DNA of 64,000 bases from assembly GCF_902706295.1 (NCBI RefSeq), contig NZ_CACSJJ010000013.1, positions 90,139-154,138 of the forward strand. Reading direction: 5' to 3'. Made by a program: the position numbers and the translations under genes. The notes under the pieces are model-generated. The model did not search any database. It was not told where the DNA came from and worked only from the letters and a program-made list of their open reading frames with translations. Shown one piece after another: positions 33,989-43,046 of this stretch (its first letter is position 1; every line of letters starts with the position of its first letter). Source of the stretch: Arthrobacter sp. 18067. GTDB lineage: Bacteria; Actinomycetota; Actinomycetes; Actinomycetales; Micrococcaceae.

Positions 33989-35410
33989 TTAAGCCGGCCA
34001 AACAGTCTGCCGGGCCAGCTGCGCCGTGAAGTCAGCCTCCGGCAAGGGCCTGCCGAAGTAGTACCCCTGGCCGCTGGCGCAGCCGATGCTCCGCAGTGCC
34101 TCTGCCTCCTCGGCGGTCTCGATGCCTTCCCAAACCCCCTCAAGCCCGCACGATCGGATGACCTCCTGGATGGCGGCCAGGAACTTGAGCTGGGAAGGGT
34201 CTTTCCCGAGGTCCTTCACGAACTGCCGGTCCACTTTCACCCGGTCCACGGGCAGTTTCCGCAGGTAACCCATGGACGAATATCCGGCACCGAAGTCGTC
34301 AATCTCCAGGCCCACGCCAAGCCGGTGCAGGCTTGCCAAGGTATATCGGTCCAGCTCATTGTTCTGGATGATGGCGCTCTCGGTCAGCTCCAGGACCAGC
34401 GATTCCGGAGGCAGGCTTTCCTCCGCCAGGGCTTCGCTGACGTCGTCCACGAATTCCAGGCTTTGAAGGTCCGCGGCTGAAACATTGATGCGCATGGAAA
34501 AGTCATGGTGTGCGGTGGCTGGATTGTTCCGCCAATGCCGGAGCTGCCCCACGGCGGTGCGCAGGACCCATCTGCCCAGCTCCGCGATGAGCCCTGTAGC
34601 CTCCGCAACAGGGATGAACTGGTCCGGCATGATGATGCCGTGCACGGGGTGGTTCCAGCGGACCAGGGCCTCGCAGCCCTCTAGTCTTCCATTCGCCAGT
34701 TCCACGATGGGTTGGTAGAAGAGAACCAACTGATCCGAACGGATCGCTTCGCGAAGTTCTCCCACAATCTGCCGCTGAAGCTGACGGGCGTGCAGGGTGG
34801 CGGGGTCGAACACCTTGAGCTTGTTACGCCCCTCGCTTTTGGATTCATCGACAGCAAAATCGGCTTCCTGGAGAAAGTCCTCGATGGTGTGGTGCGGCTC
34901 CGCGATCCGCAGGCCCATGCTCGCGCCGCAGCGGACACTATTGTTCCCGAGATCGATGTTGGGTTCCAGTGCGGCCAGGATGCGGTTGCCGACGGCGGTG
35001 GCCCGCGTTTGGGGCGTGGCGGGCAACAGCACGGCGAATTCGTCGCCACCCAGGCGGGTAACGACGTCGTTCTCCCGGACGGCCGACTGGATGCGCATCG
35101 CAACGGTGACCAGAACCTGGTCACCAGCTGCATGGCCGGCCGAGTTCTTCAGTGCTTTGAAACTGTCCAGGTTCAGGAGGAGAAGCGCAGGCGGAGCGGA
35201 GCCCTTGGCAGCAGCATCCTGGGCTGCGATGAAGGCGTCAGCCAACGCCACGCGGTTGCCGAGCCCGGTGAGAGCATCGGTAAGCGCCTCCCGTCGCTGC
35301 TCATAACGTGCTTGGTGGAGCTCCTGCATCAGGGCTTGGACATGCCGTTCCAGTTTTTCGATGCGGGCACCGTCAGTTGAGACCAGCCTTCGGGGCTTGG
35401 TGCTGGTCAC
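33989..35410 (-). CDS. GGDEF-EAL protein (putative bifunctional diguanylate cyclase/phosphodiesterase)
   Basis: The 473-residue soluble protein has a short coiled N-terminus, then GGDEF and EAL domains. The cyclase site LGGDEFAVLL (about residues 120-129) is intact, and REND five residues before it fits the RxxD inhibitory site. The EAL domain has EALVRW, NVSAADL, ELTESAI, DDFGAGYSS and KVDRQFV, so hydrolysis looks possible; the usual Gln after EGIET is Glu. It can make or break c-di-GMP; which dominates is unknown. It overlaps the unknown gene upstream by four bases, the last of a three-gene operon. Confidence 0.92.
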   Translation of the reverse strand: MTSTKPRRLVSTDGARIEKLERHVQALMQELHQARYEQRREALTDALTGLGNRVALADAFIAAQDAAAKGSAPPALLLLNLDSFKALKNSAGHAAGDQVLVTVAMRIQSAVRENDVVTRLGGDEFAVLLPATPQTRATAVGNRILAALEPNIDLGNNSVRCGASMGLRIAEPHHTIEDFLQEADFAVDESKSEGRNKLKVFDPATLHARQLQRQIVGELREAIRSDQLVLFYQPIVELANGRLEGCEALVRWNHPVHGIIMPDQFIPVAEATGLIAELGRWVLRTAVGQLRHWRNNPATAHHDFSMRINVSAADLQSLEFVDDVSEALAEESLPPESLVLELTESAIIQNNELDRYTLASLHRLGVGLEIDDFGAGYSSMGYLRKLPVDRVKVDRQFVKDLGKDPSQLKFLAAIQEVIRSCGLEGVWEGIETAEEAEALRSIGCASGQGYYFGRPLPEADFTAQLARQTVWPA

Positions 35411-35910
35411 GACTCTTCCAGTCGGCGCAGCGTGGTGTCGGCGACAGCCTGCGGTTTGGCCACGGGATTGCGGCGCTCGTCCAGGAAAAGCCTGTAGGAG
35501 GCAATGTCCAGCCTGCCGTCAGACTCCACCTTCTTGCCGGCACGGTACACGTGCGTGATCCAGGATCCGCCGAGGATGGCCTCGATCCAAGCGTCGCATT
35601 CTGCCAGCGGGAGGTGGACGCGGGTGCCGGTATTCCTGCGGTGGCCCGCGATGGACACCGTGATGCAGCTGCCCAGGAGGCCTTTGTCCGCCGTGAACCA
35701 GGCGAGGCCTTCGACGTCGGCCACGATGGTCAGGTTGGCATTTCCGTCCTCCACCGACTGAACTGGCCCCATCCTGACCGAACGGCGGTCCGCGTTCAGC
35801 GACGTGGGCGTTCCCGCCATGTAGGGAGCGCTGGTGATGTCCTGCCGGAACGCGGACAGCTCCTGGGTGTGCTGGATCTGGATCCTGGTGGTGAGTTCGT
35901 TGAAGGTCAT
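35407..35910 (-). CDS. Unknown protein in the c-di-GMP operon
   Basis: The 167-residue soluble protein overlaps a diguanylate cyclase gene upstream and the GGDEF-EAL gene downstream by four bases each, so it is co-translated with both. It has no signal peptide or membrane segment. Its middle is beta-rich. RRSVR near residues 42-46 recalls the RxxxR of PilZ domains, but the DxSxxG half is not seen, so a degenerate PilZ-like receiver is only a suggestion. Function unknown. Confidence 0.75.
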   Translation of the reverse strand: MTFNELTTRIQIQHTQELSAFRQDITSAPYMAGTPTSLNADRRSVRMGPVQSVEDGNANLTIVADVEGLAWFTADKGLLGSCITVSIAGHRRNTGTRVHLPLAECDAWIEAILGGSWITHVYRAGKKVESDGRLDIASYRLFLDERRNPVAKPQAVADTTLRRLEES

Positions 35911-37091
35911 GATCGTGCCTCATCCGCGATAATGGCCGCCTCGAGGCGGTCAGCTCCTACAATCCGGTTTCTTCCTTGCGCTTTGGCGCTGTAAAGGGCT
36001 GCGTCCGCTACCTCGATCATGAAATTCAGATCGGCGCCGGCAGGGATGCTGGAGGTGACTCCGTAGCTGATGGTCGGGAATGAGACGCCCTCCGGCGCCG
36101 GCGCGGCTGCCATTCGGCGACTGATTTCGGCTGCGATACTTTCGGCACGGTCCTGCGTGGCACCGGGCAGGAACAGGATGAATTCTTCGCCGCCGTAGCG
36201 TCCAATAAGGTCCGTGGACCTGACCGAGGCGCCGCAAGCTTCGGCGAAGGCTTGCAGGGCCACGTCTCCGGCACCATGGCCATATTCGTCATTGACGGCT
36301 TTGAAGTGGTCCAGGTCGGCCAGAACTACGGCCGCGCCGGATCCCGTGGAGTGCAGGCGGTCCAGTTCAGTACCGGCCAAGTCCAGGAAGGTTCCGCGGT
36401 TTAGGAGGCCGGTCAGGTGATCCCGGGCTGCCCGTTCCTTGAGACCCCTGATGAGCTGATCGCTGGTGAGCGCTGTCATGCTGAAAGACACGGTGACCAG
36501 AAGCACCATGGATATCAGAGCGGAAGGCCCGGGCCCAAAGTAGGTGCGGAAGGCGTGGCTCGCCGGTCCCTCCAGCGCATAAACCATCCAGCGGCCCATG
36601 TAGTAGACGGCCAACAGGCCTGCGGCAATGGACAGCGCCTTGTGGACCTGGGAGTGCGAGGACTTGATGAACCACAAATCATAGGCGGCCAACGAAATAC
36701 CCACGGTCATCATGGCCAGGTACACGAAACCCCCGGACCACACGTTGTTCGCGGGGCTCTCCAGGACGGAAGCGACAGCTGTTACGGCAGGTCCAATGGC
36801 CAGCTGCCACGGCGGCGCTTTCTGGTCCCGGAGGGTCTTCGCACCAGCCCAAACGCTGAATGCTCCCGCCACCACCAGGACGTTGCCCACGGGATTGGCC
36901 CACTGTTGGTGAGGGGTGCCGTTCAGGAGGAAAGCAGCATTGCCCACCATGAACTCCAGCAAGGCCAGGCTCCACCAGCCTGCATACGGCGAACGCGTGC
37001 GGTGGAATGAGGTACAGAACAGCACCAAGAGGGTCACTGTGACCACGCCCAGGGCAACTCTTACCGAAAACGCATCGAGCACCATGTCCAA
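35907..37091 (-). CDS. Membrane-bound diguanylate cyclase (GGDEF)
   Basis: The 394-residue protein has about seven membrane helices in residues 1-215 and a cytoplasmic GGDEF domain at about 225-390. The active site reads GRYGGEEFILFLPG, and RSTD lies five residues before GGEEF, matching the RxxD product-inhibition site. It makes c-di-GMP from two GTP. The ATG at 37091 heads a three-gene operon. A spaced TTGAG direct repeat at 37141-37181 lies upstream and is shared with the exopolysaccharide operon next door. Confidence 0.92.
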   Translation of the reverse strand: MDMVLDAFSVRVALGVVTVTLLVLFCTSFHRTRSPYAGWWSLALLEFMVGNAAFLLNGTPHQQWANPVGNVLVVAGAFSVWAGAKTLRDQKAPPWQLAIGPAVTAVASVLESPANNVWSGGFVYLAMMTVGISLAAYDLWFIKSSHSQVHKALSIAAGLLAVYYMGRWMVYALEGPASHAFRTYFGPGPSALISMVLLVTVSFSMTALTSDQLIRGLKERAARDHLTGLLNRGTFLDLAGTELDRLHSTGSGAAVVLADLDHFKAVNDEYGHGAGDVALQAFAEACGASVRSTDLIGRYGGEEFILFLPGATQDRAESIAAEISRRMAAAPAPEGVSFPTISYGVTSSIPAGADLNFMIEVADAALYSAKAQGRNRIVGADRLEAAIIADEARS

Positions 37092-37140
37092 CCCCCTCAG
37101 CTGGTCATCCTTCGGCTTTGAGTTCAGTGTCTCGGGGCTT

Positions 37141-37181
37141 ACTCAATCCCGATGCGGCATTTGCTCAAGATTTGCTCAAGA
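37141..37181 (-). promoter_or_regulatory. TTGAG direct-repeat element upstream of the diguanylate cyclase operon
   Basis: On the minus strand TCTTGAGC occurs twice with an 11-bp period (starting at 37181 and 37170). ATTGAGT follows 22 bp later (37147-37141). The same set with steps of 11 and 23 bp lies upstream of the BcsB-like operon (43004-42963). Helical phasing suggests a regulator that binds direct repeats, as many response regulators do. Confidence 0.6.
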
Positions 37182-37211
37182 TCAGCTGCACTCCCCCCAA
37201 GGCGCGTTTCC

Positions 37212-39170
37212 CTAGGCAGTCCAGTGGCCGTCGTCGTGATATTCCGCCTCCAGCCCGTGCGGCGTTTTCTCCCACTTGTGCGGGCTGGTGAGCATCTGCC
37301 ATGCCGCCCGCCAGGCAGCCACTGAGTGCAGCACCCAATAGAACGGGTTGAGCAGGGCGAAGATCGCGATCCGCCATCCGTGGCGACGAAGGGTGGCAAC
37401 CCCGGAGACAACAATCATCATGGCGTTGCCGAACAGCATGGAAACCACGCCTCCCACCAGGAGCCATTCGGGCAGGACCAAACCGACAATGTCGTACCCG
37501 ATGTACGTCACTACGGTGAACCCCACAACCAGCGGGTAGGCCAGGAAAGCCAAGGGTGTCCCCAGGATCAGGCCGAGGAATCCGACGGCACCGGCAACCT
37601 CGGTGCTCTTGATGTAGCGCAACGTGTTCCGCGTATTGACGGCCGAGGTCACCATGTAGCCCTTGATCCAGCGCGTGCGTTGCTTGATCCATGCCGGCAC
37701 CTGGGAGCAAGCTTCCTCCCACGTGGTGGAGTTGATGACGCCCACGCGGTATCCGTCCACGGCAGCCCGCAGGCCCAGGTCGGCGTCCTCAGTGACGTTC
37801 CACGGGTCCCACGCGCCGACCTCCTTCAGCAGTGCGGTGACAAAGTGGTTGGACGTGCCACCCAGCGGCAGCGGGATTCCGGAGTTGTCCAGGCCAGGGA
37901 GCATCGAGTCGAACCAGTGGGTGTACTCGATGGTGAACATCCGGGTGAGGACGTTTTGGTCTGCATTGAAATAGTTGAGCGCGGCCTGGACGCAGATGAG
38001 TGGTTTGCGCTGGGGGTTGAGGTGCTCCCGTTCGAATTCGTCCTGCTTGAACGCGGCTATGGATGCGCGGAGCTGGCCGGGGTCCGGGCGGTCCTCGGCG
38101 TCGTAAATGACCACATACTCGCCACGGGCGAACGTGAGCCCGTAATTGCAGGCCCTGGGCTTGGTCTGGGGATCACCCTTGGGCACGATGAGGATGCGGA
38201 CATACTCCGGCGGCCGTGAGGCTTTCGCTGCGGCGATGGTCTCGGCGTCGTCCTCTTCCAGGAGAACCAGGACGTCCAACTTGGACCGTGGATAGTCCAG
38301 CTGGCCGAGGTTGGTCAGCAGCTTGTCGATGATGTTGGCTTCCCGGAACACGGGCACCAGGATGGTGTAGACGGGCAGTTCGCCGTCGGGAACCCGTTCC
38401 TCCGCCAAGGGAGGCAACCCGCGGCTTGCCCTCTCCCTGTCCCTGGCTTTGGCCACAGCGGCGTCATGCAACCGGTCGAAAGGGCTGCGGAGGCTGGCCA
38501 GCGTCTTGAAGCCGATGCTCACCAGGAACACGATGTTCGCAGCGGCCAACAGCACGATGATCGCAGTCAGCGGCGAGAGCACGAATGCCGCCACGATTCC
38601 CAGGAGCAGGACCACCGGGAGGTAGCGCTGCCATTGTGTCAGGGCGGTGCGGGCGGACTCTCCCGGCCGCTCCTCGGCAAGGCGCTCGGCGGACTCGTAG
38701 AGGAGGTGGCGGCGGAAGGAACGCTGGATCGACTGGTTGATGTCCCAGTCAGTGGTGGTACGGAAAACGACATCCCTGGCCCCGAACGTCAGGGCCGCCT
38801 CATGCGCGATGGCGGCCGAGGGAGCCACCGCCGTGGCAACAGTCAGGAGGTCTCCCTCCATCCGCCATGGCAGCCAACGCGGCTCACCCAGTCCGCTGTA
38901 GCCGAGCATCTCCATCAGCCGGTCATCAGCCGGTTCGGCAACCAGGTCCACCAGCGGCGCCTCCCAATGCTGAGCCAGGACTTCATAAATCCGACGCCGG
39001 TCCAGGCCGGCTTCCAGGATGAGGTGCCGGCCCAGCAATCCACCTTCGCTCACGGCCCGGTCAAGTGCCCGCTGCAACTGTTCCGGGGTTACCAAACCGG
39101 CAGCGAGCAGTGTCTGGCCGATCGATTGCCGGTTGAGCGTGGCGTCGGCAAGGTGTGAAGAGGAAGTCAT
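37212..39170 (-). CDS. Membrane GT2 polysaccharide synthase with N-terminal MshEN (c-di-GMP-binding) domain
   Basis: The 652-residue protein resembles NfrB/BcsA-type synthases. Residues about 16-80 read IGQTLLAAGLVTPEQLQRAL and then LGRHLILEAGLDRRRIYEVL, two copies of the MshEN pattern known to bind c-di-GMP. Two membrane helices follow (about 195-235). The GT2 domain has YTILVPVFRE, the DxD-like YDAEDRPDP, TEDADLGLRA and QRTRWIKGY. Four C-terminal helices complete it. It probably polymerises and exports a sugar chain when c-di-GMP is bound. The sugar is unknown. Start overlaps the gene upstream by four bases. Confidence 0.88.
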   Translation of the reverse strand: MTSSSHLADATLNRQSIGQTLLAAGLVTPEQLQRALDRAVSEGGLLGRHLILEAGLDRRRIYEVLAQHWEAPLVDLVAEPADDRLMEMLGYSGLGEPRWLPWRMEGDLLTVATAVAPSAAIAHEAALTFGARDVVFRTTTDWDINQSIQRSFRRHLLYESAERLAEERPGESARTALTQWQRYLPVVLLLGIVAAFVLSPLTAIIVLLAAANIVFLVSIGFKTLASLRSPFDRLHDAAVAKARDRERASRGLPPLAEERVPDGELPVYTILVPVFREANIIDKLLTNLGQLDYPRSKLDVLVLLEEDDAETIAAAKASRPPEYVRILIVPKGDPQTKPRACNYGLTFARGEYVVIYDAEDRPDPGQLRASIAAFKQDEFEREHLNPQRKPLICVQAALNYFNADQNVLTRMFTIEYTHWFDSMLPGLDNSGIPLPLGGTSNHFVTALLKEVGAWDPWNVTEDADLGLRAAVDGYRVGVINSTTWEEACSQVPAWIKQRTRWIKGYMVTSAVNTRNTLRYIKSTEVAGAVGFLGLILGTPLAFLAYPLVVGFTVVTYIGYDIVGLVLPEWLLVGGVVSMLFGNAMMIVVSGVATLRRHGWRIAIFALLNPFYWVLHSVAAWRAAWQMLTSPHKWEKTPHGLEAEYHDDGHWTA

Positions 39171-40861
39171 CGGTCGGAGGACCTTTCATAGATCCGGTGA
39201 GTGGGGGTGGAAAAGGCAACGGAGTAGCGGACGTTGAAGGCCGGGTTCTTGCCGATCGCCTGGTACACCAGGTCCGTGGGCCCGGAGTCCCGCGCTCCTG
39301 TACCCGCTTCAACATTGACGAACACCCACTTTGCGTACGTCGCAGGGTCCTGCAGCGCCGGACCGAAGTAATCCCCGGAAGCGCGGTTGTAGATCTCCTT
39401 CAGCGGAATACCCATCACTGGAAGCACCGCATTGCCACGGGCGCTCTCGTCCATCAGGATTCCGCCGGACTCGTAGTGCTCGTTGAGCCAGCGCGCCGCG
39501 GCCGTGGAATTCGTGGTGGACTCAGCCGACATCCGGCCCTCCGCCAGCACGGCAAGCCGTCCCGAGGGGTCCTCGCTCCACCACACGTTCTGCACCACGA
39601 GTCCTGCCAGCAAGGCGCCGATCAGCCAACGCCTGTGCCGTGCGGGCCGGGTGATTTCTTCGACGAACACGGCCACCAGGATGGCCACCAGCGGCAAGGC
39701 CGTCAACGCGAAGCGGTTGTTCCACCACGTGGACGGCAGCGAGTGATCGTTGTTGATGGCGGTCTGGCCCAGGAACAGGCTCAGCAGCGCAAACGCATAA
39801 GCGCTGCCGGTCACCGCCACCAGCAAGGTGCTGTTGGCGAAGCCACGCCTGAAGACAAGCACGACGGCGCCGCACGCCGCCAAAGCGAGGACAACGACGC
39901 CGGCCGTCTCCAGCAGCGACCAGTGGAAAGTAGTCAGCGTGAGCCCCAGGTTGCCCTTGGTAGGCAACAGTCCGCCGTCGGTAATGTTCTTTTGCTGCGC
40001 GTAAGCGGAGTATTGCCCAAACATGAACTCCAGCGGGTTGCCGTAGATGGCCCAGTTGTAGGAGATCCACCAGAGCACCGCCGCGGCAGGGATCATGACA
40101 TAGCCGCCGGCCATGACGAAGGCCTCCCGCCAGGCGCCGGTGCGGCGTTTGGCCACGATCAGGACGAACAGGGTTCCGGTCATCACCAGCGCCCAGCCCT
40201 CGTAACGGGAAAGCACCGCGGCCGCCGATGGAATCCCGGCGAAGACTGCCAGCTCGCCGGCACTCATTCGACGCCGGCTGGTGGCCCAATGCGCCAGGCC
40301 CGCCATGCCGCCCACGATGCACATGATGAGCACCGGCTCGGTCAAGGCCGTGGTGTAAACGTAGAGGACCGCCGGGTTGGCCAGGACCACCAGAGTGGCG
40401 GCCAGCCGCCCTGCCCTGCCCAATCCGAGGCGGGCGGCGATCAAGTACAAACCGGTGGCGGTGGCAGACAACGCCAGGACACCCAGGATTCCTGCAGCCC
40501 AGCCCGTGCTGAACAACCACATGTTCAGCACGAACGGTGCCAGCAGCAGGTGCGGCATGGGCAGCCAGACGGTGCCCAGCTGTTCAAAGCCGGGCGCCTT
40601 GCTGTCGAAAATACGCCGGGCGATGGTCAGGTGGCTTTGGGCGTCGGAGTAATCCAGGTTGGTGCCGTGGCCGATCGTGTAAAGGCAGGCGACGTAGCCC
40701 ACCAGCAGCGAAACCACCGCGACAATCCTGGTGCCCGGGACCTTGCGACCAACCACCGGGGCACCGAGCCGGGCCCAACCCCTCTGGACCAGCAATGTCA
40801 GGGACCGCGGCGCCGGCTGCCGGTGGGCAGCCCGGTGCCGGGTAGCGACGCTAGTTGCCAT
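39167..40861 (-). CDS. Multi-spanning glycosyltransferase-like membrane protein (GT39/ArnT type)
   Basis: The 564-residue protein has a short basic start, about 11-12 membrane helices and a C-terminal extracytoplasmic domain from about residue 440. The first external loop has NLDYSDAQSHLTIAR with an acidic pair, and WLPMPHLLLAP follows, as in polyprenyl-phosphate-sugar transferases of the GT39/GT-C class. It may add sugars to, or help export, the chain made by the MshEN-GT2 synthase. It overlaps the BcsB-like gene by 11 bp and the synthase gene by four, so the three are one operon. Confidence 0.75.
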   Translation of the reverse strand: MATSVATRHRAAHRQPAPRSLTLLVQRGWARLGAPVVGRKVPGTRIVAVVSLLVGYVACLYTIGHGTNLDYSDAQSHLTIARRIFDSKAPGFEQLGTVWLPMPHLLLAPFVLNMWLFSTGWAAGILGVLALSATATGLYLIAARLGLGRAGRLAATLVVLANPAVLYVYTTALTEPVLIMCIVGGMAGLAHWATSRRRMSAGELAVFAGIPSAAAVLSRYEGWALVMTGTLFVLIVAKRRTGAWREAFVMAGGYVMIPAAAVLWWISYNWAIYGNPLEFMFGQYSAYAQQKNITDGGLLPTKGNLGLTLTTFHWSLLETAGVVVLALAACGAVVLVFRRGFANSTLLVAVTGSAYAFALLSLFLGQTAINNDHSLPSTWWNNRFALTALPLVAILVAVFVEEITRPARHRRWLIGALLAGLVVQNVWWSEDPSGRLAVLAEGRMSAESTTNSTAAARWLNEHYESGGILMDESARGNAVLPVMGIPLKEIYNRASGDYFGPALQDPATYAKWVFVNVEAGTGARDSGPTDLVYQAIGKNPAFNVRYSVAFSTPTHRIYERSSDR

Positions 40862-42884
40862 GGGCCTGTTCTGCCGATTCGGCCGGATCTGCCGGTTCTA
40901 CCGGTTCCTTGGCCGCCTGTTCAGCGTCCACGTACGCCTGTGCTTCCTTGGCACGGCGCCTCACGAGCACGGTCCGGAGGGCGAAGGCCAGTCCCAGCAC
41001 CAGGACAGCTCCGCCGATCCACCAGGCATACGGCCGGTAGTCGTCGGTAACAGCCTTCTGCGGAACCAATACGTTGCTTTCCAGCAGGACAGGGGTTCCC
41101 GAGGGCTGGGTCACCAGGAGATTCCGGGACAGGGAAGCCCAGCCGCCTTCAACGCCACTGACATGGGAGGCCAGGGATGCCTGCAACGTAGACGCCGCAG
41201 CTGCGTCGCCCTCGGGCGCCCACGCTCCGAGCAGCAGCAGATCGCGGCCACCCTGCTCGAACGCTTCCAACACACCGAACGGCGCCGTGGTGCCAACGCC
41301 ATATTCGACGTCGGCAGGTGCGATGGTGCGGAACTCCGCCAACCGCAGGGGTGCCGAGAGCTTGTTGGCCACCTCTGCGCTGGCACCCACTACCAGCCCG
41401 GACTCGCTGGAACTGGCCAAGGTATCCAGACCCACAACGCGGGTGTCCAGCAACGTGGCGCTGTCACGCTGTAAGGACGCCACCAGCGTGGCCGCATTGA
41501 CGGTGTTCGGCTGGGCATGGCCATCGCCGAATGCCACGGGTACGCCCTGTCCAAAGGCCTGGGGGAAGCGTGCGAAGCCTGCCTTTGTGGAACCGCCGCG
41601 GACGGCGGTGAGGGTGCTTCCAGCGGTATCCAGGGTCACTTCCATGGGCATGACACCCGCAGGACCGGTGCAGTCGCCGCCGGCCGGGAGCGCAGCCAGG
41701 CGGATCCGCAGGCCGTTCTTCGCCTGCAGTTGCCCCGCTGGAACCTCAGCGTCCACCGTGAAGGCGTCACCGCCGTCGAGGTTCTTGGAGCTGAGCAGGT
41801 AGTCGTTCCAGAAGACCGAGAGCTGCGCCTGGGCGTTGTCCGGGACGGCCGTGTGCGTGCCTTTGAGCTGGACCTTCACTGAGGACACCGGGCCGCCAAA
41901 CTGCGACTGGCTGACGCCGACGTAGGATTCCGGGGTGCCGTAGCCGGAAAGTTTGAGCGTGGTGCTGCCGAGGTCCTTGAGGCTCTGGACCAGTCCGGGA
42001 GCGGCAGGCAGCGCGGACGTAAGGCCGGTGACGGATGAAGTCACCGCGAGCGCCGTCTTATCGCTGGCAAACGCCCGGGCTGCGGTGCGGAGTTCTTCAT
42101 CGTGGCCGCTAAGGATGAGTTGGGGAAGGCCGGCTGCAGCGGTCAGCTGCGTGTTGGTGGCCCCGGAATCGGCGACGACGCTGATTATCCGGCTCCCTGC
42201 CGGGAGGCCGGCCGTGCGGGCCGCGAGTTCAGCGTCCGGAACCACGCTGACGCTGGCCTCGGGGTAGCGGTGGGCCATGGCGGCCGACGCGGTCATGATG
42301 GCCGCGGAAACGTCTGCTCCGGGATCCGCGGGGACGGGAAGTACGACGGCGGGCACGGACGCCGGGAAGAACTCGCCAACGGTTGTGGGAGCCTTGGCGG
42401 TTCCGCTGAAGTCGACCGACAGATTGCTGAGCGTTGCCGTTGAGTTGGACAGGGCGCACATGGTTTGCGTGGCCGGTATGAATTGCAGCCCCACGGAGAG
42501 TTGCTGGCCAACAACGTCGGCGCTGCTGACTGCTTCGTCGAGGGGAACAGTGGCCGCTGCGGTGCTTTCGAGGATGACCCGGCCGTTGACCGTCGCGCGG
42601 ACCGTCCCCTCAGGCTTCCCCGACACCGCGATTGTCCCCTTCACCCGGGTGGGTTCCAAGCCGGCCGTCACTGGCACCACCACCATCTGCTCTGCTTGGC
42701 CGGCGAGCGCCGAAACGCTCGATGAGGTCTGCCGCGCCGATCCCTGGGCGGGTGCAGGTGCAGCGGTTGCTGCCGGCGCGGTGGCAGCGGCCAGCGCCAG
42801 GGTTGCGGCAGAGGCGAGCAGGATCCGGACCGGGTGGGGTCTGGTTTGGAGGCGCGGGCGTGGTCTGGCAGGGGTTTGGGTCAC
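40851..42884 (-). CDS. BcsB-like exported, membrane-anchored protein
   Basis: The 677-residue protein has a signal peptide (basic Arg-rich start, then LASAATLALAAATAPAATAAPA). A long beta-rich extracytoplasmic part follows, and then one C-terminal membrane helix (about 620-640) with a basic, Glu/Ala-rich tail. The arrangement and position before a GT2 synthase match BcsB, the exported partner of cellulose synthase. Internal cues such as VSVGLQFIPA-type segments and the C-terminal anchor agree, though sequence identity looks low. It probably guides the nascent polysaccharide. First gene of the operon. Confidence 0.75.
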   Translation of the reverse strand: MTQTPARPRPRLQTRPHPVRILLASAATLALAAATAPAATAAPAPAQGSARQTSSSVSALAGQAEQMVVVPVTAGLEPTRVKGTIAVSGKPEGTVRATVNGRVILESTAAATVPLDEAVSSADVVGQQLSVGLQFIPATQTMCALSNSTATLSNLSVDFSGTAKAPTTVGEFFPASVPAVVLPVPADPGADVSAAIMTASAAMAHRYPEASVSVVPDAELAARTAGLPAGSRIISVVADSGATNTQLTAAAGLPQLILSGHDEELRTAARAFASDKTALAVTSSVTGLTSALPAAPGLVQSLKDLGSTTLKLSGYGTPESYVGVSQSQFGGPVSSVKVQLKGTHTAVPDNAQAQLSVFWNDYLLSSKNLDGGDAFTVDAEVPAGQLQAKNGLRIRLAALPAGGDCTGPAGVMPMEVTLDTAGSTLTAVRGGSTKAGFARFPQAFGQGVPVAFGDGHAQPNTVNAATLVASLQRDSATLLDTRVVGLDTLASSSESGLVVGASAEVANKLSAPLRLAEFRTIAPADVEYGVGTTAPFGVLEAFEQGGRDLLLLGAWAPEGDAAAASTLQASLASHVSGVEGGWASLSRNLLVTQPSGTPVLLESNVLVPQKAVTDDYRPYAWWIGGAVLVLGLAFALRTVLVRRRAKEAQAYVDAEQAAKEPVEPADPAESAEQAHGN

Positions 42885-42962
42885 GATGTCAGTCCTGAGT
42901 AACTAGCAGCGAATGAGTCCGTCAGCCGATTAAGGCCAACCTCATAGACACTGCCGAACGGA

Positions 42963-43004
42963 ACTCAAGGCCCGTTGCTGAGTTGGCTCAAGATTCGCTC
43001 AAGA
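42963..43004 (-). promoter_or_regulatory. TTGAG direct-repeat element and candidate promoter of the exopolysaccharide operon
   Basis: On the minus strand TCTTGAGC occurs at 43004 and 42993 (11-bp period) and CCTTGAGT at 42970. TTGAGT (42968-42963) could be a -35 box, with TATGAG (42946-42941) after a 16-bp spacer. The repeat set matches that at 37141-37181 before the diguanylate cyclase operon. Confidence 0.6.
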
Positions 43005-43046
43005 CCACTTCGCCCTCCCGCCGTTGACCTGCGGTGATAATGAACC

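Noticed and set aside
39155..41050. 631-codon plus-strand frame opposite the polysaccharide operon
   Set aside because: Gly/Arg/Gln-rich shadow of the glycosyltransferase-like gene.
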